Positions 45,910 to 58,085 of a DNA stretch of 64,000 nt are shown here, one piece after another. Position 1 is the first letter of the stretch, and each line of letters begins with the position of its first letter. Under the pieces are notes generated by a model, which searched no databases, was not told where the DNA came from, and worked only from the letters and a program-made list of their open reading frames with translations. The position numbers and the translations under genes are program-made. The stretch is from Methylobacterium gossipiicola (GTDB lineage: Bacteria; Pseudomonadota; Alphaproteobacteria; Rhizobiales; Beijerinckiaceae): contig NZ_FOPM01000003.1 in the NCBI RefSeq assembly GCF_900113485.1, forward strand, positions 144,900 to 208,899, written 5' to 3'.

Positions 45910-47061
45910 ATGCCCGAACGCGCCCCCGAGGCCCTGGCGCTCCGCCTGCGCCAACAGGCGATCCTCTCCGATTTCGGCGTCGAGGCCCTGCGGGCGACGG
46001 AACTGCTGCCCCTGCTGCAGCGGGCGACGGAACTCTGCGCCGAGGGCATGGAGGCGCAGTTCTGTAAGGCCCTCGAATATCAGCCGCATCAGGATTGCCT
46101 GCTCGTCTGCGCCGGCGTCGGCTGGGCACCCGAGGCCATCGGCACGGCGATCGTGGGTGCCGATCTCGCCTCGCCCGCCGGCTACGCCCTCAAGACCGGT
46201 CGGCCGGTGATCTCGAACCATCTCGAGAACGAGACCCGGTTCCGCACGCCGAAGCTCATGGCCGATCACGGCATCCGCCGCGCCATCAACGTGCTCATCG
46301 CCAACCGCGACGGCCATTACGGTGTCCTCGAAGTGGACGATACCCGCGTGGGGCAGTTCGAGGAGGCGGACATCGCCTTCATGCAGGGCTTCGCCAACCT
46401 CGTCGGCGGCGCCATCGAGCGCCAGCGCGCCGAGGCCCGCCTCAAGGCCGCCCTGGAGCGCCAGGAGCTGCTGTCCCGCGAGATGAGCCATCGGGTGAAG
46501 AACAGCCTCGCGGTGGTCGCCGGGTTCCTCGGCCTGCAGGCCCGGGGCTCCGACAACGCGGAGGTGAAGGCGGCCCTCGCCGATGCGCGGGCGCGGGTCG
46601 ATGCCGTCGCGCAGGTCCACGACCAGCTCTGGCGCCAGCCGAGCCTGGAAGCCATCGACGTGGCCGGCTTCCTCGACGCCCTGTGCGACCGCCTGCAGGA
46701 GAGCGCGCCGCATCACACCCTGGTGTGCCGGGCGCAGCCCGTGAGCCTGCCCGCCGATCTGGCGATTCCGCTTGGCCTATTCGTCAACGAACTCGTGACC
46801 AACGCCATCAAGTACGCCTATCCCGACGGGGCGGGCGAGATCCGCGTGACGGTCCGGGAGACCGATGCCGGTGGCCTCGTCCTGTCCGTCTGCGACGATG
46901 GCGTCGGTCTTCCCGAGGGGTTCGACCCGACGACGCCGCGCAGCGCCAGCCTCGGTATGCGCATCGTCAACAGCCTCGCCCGCCAACTCGGCGGTCCCCT
47001 CACGGTGGCGACCGATCGGCCAGGGGCGCATTTCTCCCTACCGATCGCCACGACAGCCTGA
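45910..47061 (+). CDS. GAF-domain sensor histidine kinase (HisKA_2/HWE type)
   Basis: Encodes 383 residues, soluble. A GAF sensor spans about 20-170 (PAGYALKTGRPVISNHLENE, LIANRDGHYGVLEVDDT). The phospho-acceptor block SREMSHRVKNSLAVVAGFLG has its His near residue 193, in the HisKA_2 style. The ATPase domain has NELVTNAIKYAYPDGAG and VCDDGVGLPEGFD. This class often works in the general-stress (PhyR-EcfG) or light responses of alphaproteobacteria. No response regulator is next to it, so it is an orphan kinase. Confidence 0.9.
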   Translation: MPERAPEALALRLRQQAILSDFGVEALRATELLPLLQRATELCAEGMEAQFCKALEYQPHQDCLLVCAGVGWAPEAIGTAIVGADLASPAGYALKTGRPVISNHLENETRFRTPKLMADHGIRRAINVLIANRDGHYGVLEVDDTRVGQFEEADIAFMQGFANLVGGAIERQRAEARLKAALERQELLSREMSHRVKNSLAVVAGFLGLQARGSDNAEVKAALADARARVDAVAQVHDQLWRQPSLEAIDVAGFLDALCDRLQESAPHHTLVCRAQPVSLPADLAIPLGLFVNELVTNAIKYAYPDGAGEIRVTVRETDAGGLVLSVCDDGVGLPEGFDPTTPRSASLGMRIVNSLARQLGGPLTVATDRPGAHFSLPIATTA

Positions 47062-47086
47062 TCGGGATGACCGCCTGATCGGGATC

Positions 47087-47130
47087 GCGAAGGGATCATC
47101 CCTTCGCCGGGTGTCGGGCGGAGCCCGACG
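47087..47130 (+). repeat. Dispersed palindromic element, copy A (bidirectional terminator)
   Basis: GCGAAGGG-ATCAT-CCCTTCGC (47087-47107) followed by GTCGGGC-GGA-GCCCGAC (47113-47129), both perfect. Same order as the element at 7402-7448. It lies between the convergent kinase and malic enzyme genes. Confidence 0.65.
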
Positions 47131-47173
47131 AAGGCCCCAGGGCCAGCCTTGACCGAGAACTCGCCTGGACCCG

Positions 47174-47191
47174 CGAAGGGCTCGCCCTTCG
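47174..47191 (-). terminator. Hairpin just after maeB
   Basis: CGAAGGGC-TC-GCCCTTCG, an 8-bp perfect stem 24 bp past the maeB stop, sharing its core with copy A of the palindromic element. Confidence 0.5.
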
Positions 47192-47214
47192 AACCCCTTT
47201 CCTCGGGACGCTCC

Positions 47215-49455
47215 TCAGCCCCGAGCCGCCACGGAGGCCGCCGTCAGGGCCGTCATGTTGACGATGCCGCGCACGGTGGCCGAGGGCGTGAGGATGTGGA
47301 CGGGCTTGGCCGCGCCGAGGAGGATCGGCCCGACGGAGACGCCCTGACCGGACACCACTTTCAGGGCGTTGAACGTGATGTTTGCCGCGTCCAGATTGGG
47401 CATGATCAGGAGGTTCGCCTCCGCCGTCAGGGCGGAATCCGGCCGCAGGCGTCCGAGGACCGCCCGGCTCAGCGCCGTGTCGGCCGACATCTCGCCGTCG
47501 ATCTCGAGGTCCGGCGCCCGCGTCCGGATGAGGTCGAGCGCCGCCCGCATCTTGCGCGAGGATGGATCGTCGACGCTGCCGAAATTCGACGCGGTGATCA
47601 GGGCCGCGCGCGGAAGCTGACCGAAGCGGCGCATCTCTTCCGCCGCCAGCACCGTCATCTCGGCGATCTCCTCCGCGCTCGGATCGCGGTGGATGTAGGG
47701 ATCGCAGATGAACAGCGTGTGGCGGGGTAGCTGCAGCAGGCCCATGGCGGCGAGGCCCTTGGCGCCGGCCTTCAGGCCGATGGTCCGGGACACGTCGGCG
47801 AGGTGCTCCGGATAGGTCCCGGTGATGCCGCAGAGCAGGCCGTCGACTTCGCCCGACGCCAGGAGCTGCGCGGCCCGCGCGGTGCCGGCCTCTGCGCATT
47901 CGACCACGTCGACGGTCTCGCCGACCCGGATGCGCAGGCCGAGGCGGGCGATTCGGTCGGCGATGATGTCGGGTCGGCCGACGAGGACGGGCCGGGCGAG
48001 ACGCTCGTCGACCACCACCTGCGCGGCTCGCAGGGTGCGGTCCTCCTCGCCCTCGGCGTAGGCGATCCGGCTGCCGCCGGCCTCGGAAGCCGCCGCGAAG
48101 ACGGGCTGCATCACGGTGCCGGAGGTGTAGACGAGACGCTCCAGGGACCGGCGATAGGACGCGACATCCTTGAACGGCCGGGTCGCGACGCCGCTGTCGA
48201 TGGCGGCTTGCGCCACGGCGGGCGCCACCGTGGTGATCAGGCGCGGGTCGAAGGGGCGCGGGATGAGATAGTCCGGTCCGAAGCGCAGGTCGTGGGCGCC
48301 GTAGGCTGCCGCGACCACGTCCGACTGCTCGGCCTGAACGAGGTCGGCGATGGCGCGGACAGCCGCGAGCTTCATCGCCTCGTTGATCTCCGTGGCACCG
48401 ACATCCAGCGCACCCCGGAAGATGAAGGGGAAGCACAGGACGTTGTTGACCTGGTTCGGGTAGTCCGAGCGGCCCGTGGCGATGAGGCAATCCGGCCGCA
48501 CTTGCCTCGCGCGTTCGGGCAGGATTTCCGGATCGGGGTTGGCCAGGGCCAGGATGATGGGCTTGTCCGCCATGGTGGCGACCATCTCGGGCTTGAGGAC
48601 GCCACCCTGGGAGACGCCGAGGAAGATGTCGGCGCCCGCCACCGCGTCGCCCAGCGTCCGGGCCTGGGTGTCGCGGGCATAAGCGCGCTTCTGCTCGTCC
48701 AGCGACGCCATCCGGTCGGTGGAGACGACGCCGCGCGAATCGCAGACGAAGATGTTCTCCTTGCGCAGGCCGAGACCCACGAGGATGTTGAGGCAGGCGA
48801 TGGCCGCCGCCCCGGCGCCGGAACAGACGAGGCGCACGCCCTCGATAGGCTTGCCCACCACCTGAAGGGCGTTGAGGATCGCGGCGGCCGCCACGATGGC
48901 GGTGCCGTGCTGGTCGTCGTGGAAGACCGGAATCTTCATGCGCTCGCGCAGCTTCGTCTCGATGACGAAGCACTCGGGCGCCTTGATGTCCTCGAGGTTG
49001 ATCCCCCCGAAGGTCGGTTCCAGGCGGGCGACGGTCTCGATGAACTTCTCCGGATCGGCCTCGTCGACCTCGATGTCGAACACGTCGATGCCGGCGAACT
49101 TCTTGAACAGGCAGCCCTTGCCCTCCATCACGGGCTTGCCGGCCAGCGCGCCGATATTGCCGAGGCCGAGCACGGCGGTGCCGTTGGTGATGACGGCGAC
49201 GAGGTTGCCGCGCGAGGTCAAGCTGTAGGCCTCGTCCGGCTCGTGCTTGATCGCCATGCAGGCGGCGGCGACACCGGGCGAATAGGCCAGCGCGAGGTCG
49301 CGCTGGGTCGACATGTCCTTGGTCGGCTGGACCGAGATCTTCCCGGGCTTGGGAAACCGGTGGTAGTCGAGGGCGGCGCGCTCCAGGGCGGCCTCGGCGC
49401 CTGCATCGGCGTTGGCGACGGCGCCGGGCGCCCGCAGGTCTGGTTCGTTGCTCAT
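47215..49455 (-). CDS. maeB: NADP-dependent malic enzyme with phosphotransacetylase-like domain
   Basis: A 746-residue MaeB-type enzyme converting malate to pyruvate with CO2 and NADPH. The malic domain (1-430) shows [51 protein letters not shown] and [20 protein letters not shown]. The second domain (about 440-746) resembles phosphotransacetylase ([37 protein letters not shown]) and in MaeB proteins is regulatory, sensing acetyl-CoA. It lies after lpd on the same strand, separated by two hairpins. Confidence 0.94.
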   Translation of the reverse strand: MSNEPDLRAPGAVANADAGAEAALERAALDYHRFPKPGKISVQPTKDMSTQRDLALAYSPGVAAACMAIKHEPDEAYSLTSRGNLVAVITNGTAVLGLGNIGALAGKPVMEGKGCLFKKFAGIDVFDIEVDEADPEKFIETVARLEPTFGGINLEDIKAPECFVIETKLRERMKIPVFHDDQHGTAIVAAAAILNALQVVGKPIEGVRLVCSGAGAAAIACLNILVGLGLRKENIFVCDSRGVVSTDRMASLDEQKRAYARDTQARTLGDAVAGADIFLGVSQGGVLKPEMVATMADKPIILALANPDPEILPERARQVRPDCLIATGRSDYPNQVNNVLCFPFIFRGALDVGATEINEAMKLAAVRAIADLVQAEQSDVVAAAYGAHDLRFGPDYLIPRPFDPRLITTVAPAVAQAAIDSGVATRPFKDVASYRRSLERLVYTSGTVMQPVFAAASEAGGSRIAYAEGEEDRTLRAAQVVVDERLARPVLVGRPDIIADRIARLGLRIRVGETVDVVECAEAGTARAAQLLASGEVDGLLCGITGTYPEHLADVSRTIGLKAGAKGLAAMGLLQLPRHTLFICDPYIHRDPSAEEIAEMTVLAAEEMRRFGQLPRAALITASNFGSVDDPSSRKMRAALDLIRTRAPDLEIDGEMSADTALSRAVLGRLRPDSALTAEANLLIMPNLDAANITFNALKVVSGQGVSVGPILLGAAKPVHILTPSATVRGIVNMTALTAASVAARG

Positions 49456-49486
49456 GATCTCGTCGGGTCCACGCGTCGGTTGTCGG

Positions 49487-49525
49487 CGGGCACAGCCGTG
49501 CCCGTCCCCGGGCCGTACGGCCCGG
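49487..49525 (-). terminator. Two hairpins between lpd and maeB
   Basis: CGGGCAC-AGCC-GTGCCCG (49487-49504) and CCGGGCC-GTAC-GGCCCGG (49508-49525, an 18-bp perfect palindrome). They could end the pyruvate dehydrogenase transcript or attenuate read-through into maeB. Confidence 0.55.
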
Positions 49526-49583
49526 AGGGTGGTTCGGTCCTGGCGGTGCGACGCCTCAGGGGCGCCGCACCCATGGCTTGAGG

Positions 49584-51440
49584 TCAGTGGGCCTTCTTCG
49601 GCCCGTCCTTCTTCGGCATGTAGAGGTCGGTGATCGTGCCCTCGAAGGCCTCGGCTGCGAGGCCGATGGTCTCCGACAGGGTCGGATGCGGGTGGATGGT
49701 CAGGCCGATATCCTCGGCATCCGCCCCCATCTCGATGGCGAGTGCGGCTTCCGCGATGAGGTCACCGGCATTGGGTCCGACGATGCCGCAGCCGAGGATT
49801 CGGTCGGTCTCGGGGTCGAACAGCACCTTGGTCAGGCCCTCCTCGCGGCCCAGCGCCAGGGAGCGGCCGGAGGCGGCCCAGGGGAACACGCCCTTGCCGA
49901 CCTTGATCCCCTTCGCCTTGGCCTCGTTCTCGGTCATGCCGACCCAGGCCACTTCCGGATCGGTGTAGGCGACCGAGGGAATGACCTTGGCGTCGAAGGC
50001 GCTGGCCTTGCCGGCGGCGACTTCCGCCGCGACCTTGCCTTCGTGCGTCGCCTTGTGGGCGAGCATCGGCTGGCCGACAATGTCGCCGATGGCGAAGATG
50101 TGGGACACGTTGGTGCGCATCTGCTTGTCGACGGCGATGAAGCCGCGCTCGTCGACGGCGACGCCCGCCGCCTCCGCGCCGATGCGCTTGCCGTTGGGGC
50201 GCCGCCCCACGGAGACCAGGACTTTGTCGAAGGTGTCGGAGGCCGGCGCGGTGCCGCCCTCGAACGAGACCTTCAGCCCCTCCGGCGTCGCCTCGACGGC
50301 GGTGACCTTGGCCTTGAGGTGGATCGCCTCGTACTGCTTTTGGATGCGCTTCATCAGCGGCGTGACCAAGTCCTTGTCGGCACCCGGAATGATCTGGTCC
50401 ATCAGCTCGACGATGGTCACTTTCGAGCCCAGGGCGTGATAGACGGTGGCCATCTCCAGACCGATGATGCCGCCGCCGATGACGAGGAGGCGGGCCGGCA
50501 CGCCGTCGAGTTCGAGCGCCCCCGTCGAGTCGATGACCCGTGGGTCGTCATGCGGGATGAACGGCATCTGCACGGGCTCGGACCCCGCCGCGATGATGGC
50601 GTGATCGAAGCCGATGATGCGGGTCTGACCCTCATGCGCCACCGCCACCTGGTTCGGGGATACGAACCGGGCCTCGCCCGTCACCACCGTGACCTTGCGC
50701 TGCTTGGCGAGTCCGCCGAGTCCGCCGACGAGGCGCTTGACCACCCCGTCCTTCCAGGTGCGCAGCTTGTCGATGTCGATCTGCGGCGCCGTGAAGGAGA
50801 TGCCGTGCGCCGCCATGGCGTGGCTCTCGTCGATGACCTTGGCGGCGTGCAGCAGGGCTTTGGACGGAATGCAGCCGACGTTGAGGCAGACGCCGCCGAG
50901 GGTGGGCCACCGCTCGACGAGCACCACCGACTGGCCGAGATCGGCTGCCCGGAACGCGGCGGTGTAGCCGCCGGGGCCGGCACCGATGACGAGCACTTGG
51001 GCCCGCATCTCCTCGCCGGAGACGGGGGCGGCGCCCTTCGGAGCCGGAACCTTCGCGGCGGCGGTGCCGCCCTGCGTCGCGGCCGAGCCGTAGCCGGCCT
51101 GCCCCTCGCCCGGCGCGTGGCTGGATGTCGCCACGCCACTGGCGGATCCTGCGGCCGGGCCGGTGGTGTCCGTGACGGTGGGCTTCGGGGCACCCGTGGC
51201 GGCGGCCTCGGCCATCACCAGGATCAGGTCGCCCTGGCTCACCGTGTCGCCCGGCTTGATTCGGACCTCGGCCACGGTGCCGGCCACCGGGGACGGAATG
51301 TCCATGGTCGCCTTGTCGGATTCGAGGACGAGGATCACGTCGTCGACCGAGATCACGTCGCCGGGGCTGACGCTCACCTCGATGACCGGCACGTTCTTGA
51401 AGTCGCCGATATCCGGCAGGGTCACGTTGCTGCTGCTCAT
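49584..51440 (-). CDS. lpdA: Dihydrolipoyl dehydrogenase (E3) with N-terminal lipoyl domain
   Basis: Encodes 618 residues. Residues 1-80 are a lipoyl domain with lipoylation site K43 in LESDKATMDIPSP. After an Ala/Pro linker comes the flavoprotein: VIGAGPGGYTAAFRAADLGQ, redox pair GGVCLNVGCIPSKALLH (about 183-188), NAD site LLVIGGGIIGLEMA, and catalytic HPHPTLSETI (about 580). It reoxidises lipoamide of the pyruvate dehydrogenase complex. The lipoyl fusion on E3 is a recognised alternative layout. It lies 35 bp after aceF. Confidence 0.95.
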   Translation of the reverse strand: MSSSNVTLPDIGDFKNVPVIEVSVSPGDVISVDDVILVLESDKATMDIPSPVAGTVAEVRIKPGDTVSQGDLILVMAEAAATGAPKPTVTDTTGPAAGSASGVATSSHAPGEGQAGYGSAATQGGTAAAKVPAPKGAAPVSGEEMRAQVLVIGAGPGGYTAAFRAADLGQSVVLVERWPTLGGVCLNVGCIPSKALLHAAKVIDESHAMAAHGISFTAPQIDIDKLRTWKDGVVKRLVGGLGGLAKQRKVTVVTGEARFVSPNQVAVAHEGQTRIIGFDHAIIAAGSEPVQMPFIPHDDPRVIDSTGALELDGVPARLLVIGGGIIGLEMATVYHALGSKVTIVELMDQIIPGADKDLVTPLMKRIQKQYEAIHLKAKVTAVEATPEGLKVSFEGGTAPASDTFDKVLVSVGRRPNGKRIGAEAAGVAVDERGFIAVDKQMRTNVSHIFAIGDIVGQPMLAHKATHEGKVAAEVAAGKASAFDAKVIPSVAYTDPEVAWVGMTENEAKAKGIKVGKGVFPWAASGRSLALGREEGLTKVLFDPETDRILGCGIVGPNAGDLIAEAALAIEMGADAEDIGLTIHPHPTLSETIGLAAEAFEGTITDLYMPKKDGPKKAH

Positions 51441-51475
51441 GGGGTCACCTCACGCGTTGCGCTGTTCCGGCTCAA

Positions 51476-52783
51476 TCAGACGACGAGGCGGCGGACGTCC
51501 TCGAGGACGTGGGCGAGGTGGCGGGTGAAGCGCGCGGCGAGCGCACCGTCGATGACGCGGTGGTCGTACGAGAGGGAGAGCGGCAGCATCAGGCGCGGCT
51601 CGAAGTCCTTGCCGTTCCAGACGGGGGCCATCTTGGAGCGTGCGACGCCGAGGATCGCGACTTCCGGCGCGTTGACGAGGGGCGTGAAGGACGTGCCGCC
51701 GATGCCGCCGAGGCTCGAGATCGAGAAGGTCGCTCCCTGCATGTCGGCCGCCGCGAGCTTGCCGTCGCGGGCCTTCGCCGAGATCGCCCCGAGATCGCGG
51801 CTGATCTCGATGAGGCCCTTGCGGTCGGCGTCCTTGATCACCGGGACCACGAGGCCCTCCGGCGTGTCCACGGCGACACCGATATTGTAATACTGCTTGA
51901 GGATCAGCGCATCCTTCTCAGGCGAGAGCGAGGCATTGAACTCGGGATGCTTGCGCAGGGCCGAGACGGCCGCCTTGATCAGGAAGGCCAGCAGGGTGAC
52001 GCGGTAACCCTTGTCCTTCAGTGCTTTGCCGGCCTCGTCGAGTTCCTTGCGGTACTGATCGGTCTCGGTGATGTCCGACTCGTCCTGATGGGTGACGAGG
52101 GGCACGTTGAGCCACGACCGGTGCAGGTGCGCGCCGGAAATCTTCTTGATCCGCGACAGGGGCCGCGTCTCGACGGGGCCGAACTTCGAGAAGTCCACGG
52201 CCGGGATTTCGGGGATACCCATGCCGCCGCCGGAGAACGCGGCGGTGCCTGCCGCCGCGGCCGGGGCGGCCGAACGGGTGAGGTGGCCCTTCACGTCTTC
52301 CTTGGTCACGCGGCCCTTCTCGCCGGTGCCCTTGATGGCGGTGAGGTCGAGGCCGAGTTCGCGGGCGAGGCGGCGCACCCCGGGACTGGCATGGACCTGC
52401 GAGAAATCGGGGAGGTTGCTTGGCGGAGCAGCCGGAGCCGCGCTCGGGGCGGGGGCGGCGCTCGGCGCGGGTTCCTGCTTGGCCAGCAGGGCCGCGCTGT
52501 CGGCGCCGACCGGGGCCTCGGTGGCCTTCTCGGCGGCGGCCGCGCCACCCTCGCCCTTGAACACCAGGAGGGGCGAGCCCTCGCTCACCTTGTCGCCGAG
52601 CTTGACCAGGATCTTCTCGACCACGCCGGCGCTCGGCGAGGGCACGTCCATGGTCGCCTTGTCGGATTCCAGCGAGACCAGGGGATCGTCCGGCCCGATG
52701 GTGTCGCCCTCCTTCACGTGGATCTCGATGATCGGGATGTCCTTGAAGTCACCGATGTCCGGAATGTTGATCGCGATGCCCAC
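51476..52783 (-). CDS. aceF: Dihydrolipoamide acetyltransferase (E2) of pyruvate dehydrogenase
   Basis: A 435-residue E2 read from GTG. One lipoyl domain (K42 in LESDKATMDVPSP), an Ala/Pro linker, the peripheral subunit-binding domain (about 128-165: SPGVRRLARELGLDLTAIKG), and the catalytic acetyltransferase domain ending in YDHRVIDGALAARF (about 406). Transfers acetyl from lipoamide to CoA. It carries only one lipoyl domain; E. coli AceF has three. The additional lipoyl domain is on E3. Confidence 0.94.
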   Translation of the reverse strand: MGIAINIPDIGDFKDIPIIEIHVKEGDTIGPDDPLVSLESDKATMDVPSPSAGVVEKILVKLGDKVSEGSPLLVFKGEGGAAAAEKATEAPVGADSAALLAKQEPAPSAAPAPSAAPAAPPSNLPDFSQVHASPGVRRLARELGLDLTAIKGTGEKGRVTKEDVKGHLTRSAAPAAAAGTAAFSGGGMGIPEIPAVDFSKFGPVETRPLSRIKKISGAHLHRSWLNVPLVTHQDESDITETDQYRKELDEAGKALKDKGYRVTLLAFLIKAAVSALRKHPEFNASLSPEKDALILKQYYNIGVAVDTPEGLVVPVIKDADRKGLIEISRDLGAISAKARDGKLAAADMQGATFSISSLGGIGGTSFTPLVNAPEVAILGVARSKMAPVWNGKDFEPRLMLPLSLSYDHRVIDGALAARFTRHLAHVLEDVRRLVV

Positions 52784-52869
52784 TGTGCGTTCTCCCTGGG
52801 GATAGGGGGGGCCTCTTGCGGGCCCCCTCGTCCAGTCTGTTCGAATGGGAAGGGTCGGGGATTTCTCGG

Positions 52870-52899
52870 GCGCCGGCCGCCGCGCGGGGCGGCCGGCGC
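52870..52899 (-). terminator. Strong stem-loop between aceE and aceF
   Basis: GCGCCGGCCG (52870-52879) pairs with CGGCCGGCGC (52890-52899), 10 bp, directly after the aceE stop; a second GC hairpin (GGGGGCC/GGCCCCC) lies near 52806-52827. Inside a presumed operon these more likely tune mRNA stability or stoichiometry than end transcription. Confidence 0.5.
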
Positions 52900-52907
52900 G
52901 GGGCGGA

Positions 52908-55571
<2,664 letters not shown>

Positions 55572-55966
55572 GGTGCCCTCCCTGGCCGCTGCAGAACGGA
55601 TCGGTTCAGTTTCGCCCGTTCTTTGTCGGCATAATTTTGCAGGAAGCGGACCAAGTCGAGTCGATTAAATTCCGTTCTTGGAACAATGACTTGAAGATTC
55701 CTCCAATTTGTTGCGGTGCGGTATTCCGCGCGCAGTGCGGAATCCCTGTCCGGAAATCCGGACCGGCCTGCGACGTCCGCATGGGGCTTTCGTTCGGACG
55801 ACGGGCGTCGTCCCTCGGATGATGGGATGGCCGCACGGTCGGACGAACGCGCGCGGCGGCCGGGCTCGACCCCGCAGGCGTGGGGCAGCGGCTCGGGATA
55901 CAGGCGAGGCTTGGTGGGCTCGGGCCGCCGAGGCTTGGTGGGCTCGGGCCGCGAGGCCTGGTCGGC
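55572..55966 (-). other. 395-bp gap: aceE promoter region and cpdR 3' flank
   Basis: Contains ATTCCGC-N7-GCGGAAT (55723-55743) and GTCCGG-AAAT-CCGGAC (55748-55763), which may end the cpdR transcript, an AT-rich stretch (55630-55715) likely to hold the aceE promoter, and the tandem repeat listed separately. No gene seen; a 61-codon reading overlapping the aceE start is treated as a shadow. Confidence 0.45.
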
Positions 55967-55974
55967 TCAGGCCG
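55905..55974. repeat. 23/24-bp tandem repeat running into the cpdR 3' end
   Basis: Three units beginning CGAGGCTTGGTGGGCTCGGG (24, 23 and 23 bp; third unit diverged). The last unit includes the cpdR stop codon and final alanine codons, so the repeat could alter the C terminus by unequal crossing-over. Confidence 0.7.
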
Positions 55975-56332
55975 CGAGGGCGCGGTTCACCGTGGAGCGC
56001 AGATCGGCCAACGAGAAGGGCTTCGTCAGGACATCGGTGACGATGGCGTCAAGGCCCCGCGCCCGTTCCCGCTGGTCGGCGAAGCCCGTCATCAGCAGGA
56101 TCGTGAGATCGGGAAAGTCCCGCTTGGCCGCGAGCGCCAGGGCGATCCCGTCCATCAGCGGCATGCGAATGTCGGTGAGCATCAGATCGAAGGCGCCGTC
56201 GGCTTCAATGAGACGGTCGAGCCCATCGCTCCCGTCCGTGGCCGTGACCACGGCGTGGCCGTCGATCTCCAGGCCCCGCTTGAGGAAGCCCCGGACCGTC
56301 TCTTCGTCATCCACGAGAAGGATGCGCGCCAT
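55967..56332 (-). CDS. cpdR: CpdR-type single-domain response regulator
   Basis: Encodes 121 residues, a receiver only: acidic pair D8-D9, phospho-acceptor D54 in LTDIRMPLMDGIALAL, and the lysine in TKPFSLADL. The MTGFADQRERARGLDA stretch is typical of rhizobial CpdR. In Caulobacter unphosphorylated CpdR sends ClpXP to the pole and promotes degradation of the master regulator CtrA. The C terminus, NRALAA, ends in the Ala-Ala that makes CpdR itself a ClpXP substrate. It precedes the aceE operon and follows hpt on the same strand. Confidence 0.85.
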   Translation of the reverse strand: MARILLVDDEETVRGFLKRGLEIDGHAVVTATDGSDGLDRLIEADGAFDLMLTDIRMPLMDGIALALAAKRDFPDLTILLMTGFADQRERARGLDAIVTDVLTKPFSLADLRSTVNRALAA

Positions 56333-56471
56333 TGCTGCCCGGGTTCTCTCAAAAGTTTAGGGATTTCAGTGACGCAAGCGTAAGGCCGCCCTGTCAAGGG
56401 CGATCGCGCCACAGGTGGGGTCGGACGGTCGCTTTCTCGCGCCGCCCCGGTCGTTTTCCGCCGCGCGCGAC

Positions 56472-57041
56472 TCAGGTTCCGCCGAACAGGTCCGGTTCGG
56501 GGCTGTCGTAATCGACGAGGCCGACGAACGGCAACTGCCGGAAGGCGTGCGCCACATCCATGCCGTAGCCGACCACGAACACGTCCGGGCAGGTGAAGCC
56601 GACGAAATCGGCGTCGATGGTGACGGCGCGCTTGCCCGGCTTCTCGAGGAGCACGGCGGTCAGCACCCGCTTGGCCCCCCGGGCCATGAGCAAGTCCTTG
56701 GCGAACACGATGGTGCGACCGGATTCGAGGATGTCGTCGATGAGCAGGACGTCGCGCCCGCGCACCTCGCTCTCGACGTCGCGCAGGATTTCGACCTGAC
56801 CCGACGAGACCGTGGCAGTGCGGTAGCTCGACAGGTGGACGAACTCCGCCTGCGGCTCCAGCCCGACCCTGTGCAGGGCCCGCAGCAGGTCGGCGGCGAA
56901 CATGAAGCTGCCCTTGAGCACCGCCACCACCAGCAGGTTCTGGGGCTTGGCCGCCGCGATGGCGACGGCGAGTTCCTCGGTGCGCCGGGCGATGGCGGCT
57001 TCGTCGAAGAGGACGCGCACGCGTCGAGAGGGAATCGTCAT
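56472..57041 (-). CDS. hpt: Hypoxanthine phosphoribosyltransferase
   Basis: A 189-residue purine-salvage enzyme joining hypoxanthine or guanine to PRPP. PRPP loop DVLLIDDILESGRTI (about 100), VLKGSFMFAADLLRAL, and the base-binding VDYDSPEPDLFGG are present. Neighbouring cpdR and the zinc-ribbon gene form the order common in Hyphomicrobiales. Confidence 0.94.
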   Translation of the reverse strand: MTIPSRRVRVLFDEAAIARRTEELAVAIAAAKPQNLLVVAVLKGSFMFAADLLRALHRVGLEPQAEFVHLSSYRTATVSSGQVEILRDVESEVRGRDVLLIDDILESGRTIVFAKDLLMARGAKRVLTAVLLEKPGKRAVTIDADFVGFTCPDVFVVGYGMDVAHAFRQLPFVGLVDYDSPEPDLFGGT

Positions 57042-57104
57042 GGGCGCTTCATACCACGGCCGGCCGCCGCTGACAGCGGGTTTGGAATGCTGCGGCGTGC
57101 GGCG

Positions 57105-57123
57105 CCCCGGGATCGCCCCGGGG
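57105..57123 (-). terminator. Hairpin after the zinc-ribbon gene
   Basis: CCCCGGG-ATCGC-CCCGGGG, a 7-bp perfect stem 17 bp past the stop codon on the same strand. Confidence 0.5.
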
Positions 57124-57140
57124 GGCAGGTGGTCCGCTTG

Positions 57141-57932
57141 TCAGGGCGTGCCCGCATGCGGGGCGAAGCTGACCCGGATCGCGCGTCCCCCGGCGGGCGG
57201 CGCCGACAGGCTGGCCCGGAAACGCGCGGTTTCGTGGTGCTCCAGGCGCTGGCGCGGGGCAGCGACGCTCCAGCGGTAGAGCACCTGCTCCTGCGCATCC
57301 CGCACCTCGATCTCGATGGGGGGCACCGGCGCGCCGGCCTCGGCCACGCCGACCACGTCGCCTTCGATCACCAATTGCGCGCCTTCGCCCTGGGTCTGGA
57401 AGGCCACCACGTCGCGCAGGTCGAGGCCGCGCAGGTTCACGGGCAGGCCCATGCGGGCATAGAGGCCGGCGCTCTGCGGCATCGCCCGCACCACGGTGGT
57501 GCGCCCGACGATGGCGAGGCCGAGGCCGACCACCACCGACAGGCCGAGGGCGGCGGCTGGCGAGAACCGGGATCGCCGGGGCGTCTTCACCGGGCGGGCG
57601 CGCTTGGGCCGGGGGCTGGACCCGGCCTCTACGGCCTCTACGGCCTCAACGGCGTCGCCCGGAGGTTCGCCCTCGGACACCGGAGGCTCCATCGCCGCCT
57701 CCGCCTCGACGCCGGGCTGGGAGTCCGGACGGGCATCCGCCGGCTCGGCGCGCCCCTGGACCGCCTCCATCATCGCGGCCGTCATGTCCGACTCGACGGC
57801 GGCGACCACGTCGTCGGGGGAAATGAACCATGTCGTGCGGCAGGCCGCGCAACGCACGGAGCGTCCCTCGGCGCCGACATACTCGGCATCGATGTTATAT
57901 TCGCTCGCGCAGGACGGGCAGACGATCAGCAT
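57141..57932 (-). CDS. MJ0042-type zinc-ribbon membrane protein
   Basis: A 263-residue protein. N-terminal zinc ribbon: IVCPSCASEYNIDAEYVG then VRCAACRTTWF (CxxC...CxxC). An acidic, Glu/Ala-rich linker follows, then one membrane segment (ALGLSVVVGLGLAIVG) and a periplasmic DUF3426-like domain (VIEGDVVGVAEAG, IRVSFAPHAGTP). Function unknown, though it lies next to ftsE throughout this order. It is divergent from ftsE across 153 bp. Confidence 0.85.
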   Translation of the reverse strand: MLIVCPSCASEYNIDAEYVGAEGRSVRCAACRTTWFISPDDVVAAVESDMTAAMMEAVQGRAEPADARPDSQPGVEAEAAMEPPVSEGEPPGDAVEAVEAVEAGSSPRPKRARPVKTPRRSRFSPAAALGLSVVVGLGLAIVGRTTVVRAMPQSAGLYARMGLPVNLRGLDLRDVVAFQTQGEGAQLVIEGDVVGVAEAGAPVPPIEIEVRDAQEQVLYRWSVAAPRQRLEHHETARFRASLSAPPAGGRAIRVSFAPHAGTP

Positions 57933-58011
57933 GACAAATCGGCGCCCCTGGGTCTCGATCGGCAGTTGCCGGTTCTGTCAAAAAGACTCACACGGTTCTG
58001 CGCGAACGCGG

Positions 58012-58026
58012 TTAATCCTCCGTAAA
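58012..58026 (+). promoter_or_regulatory. Near-consensus CtrA box upstream of ftsE
   Basis: TTAA-TCCTCCG-TAAA: the CtrA site is TTAA-N7-TTAA, here with one mismatch, 60 bp before the chosen ftsE start. A CcrM-type GANTC (GACTC, 57985-57989) lies just upstream. Confidence 0.4.
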
Positions 58027-58085
58027 GCCCAGGGGGCCAAACGACGCGGTGTTCGAGAATGGGCCGAACGCCGAGGGCCGCGTTC

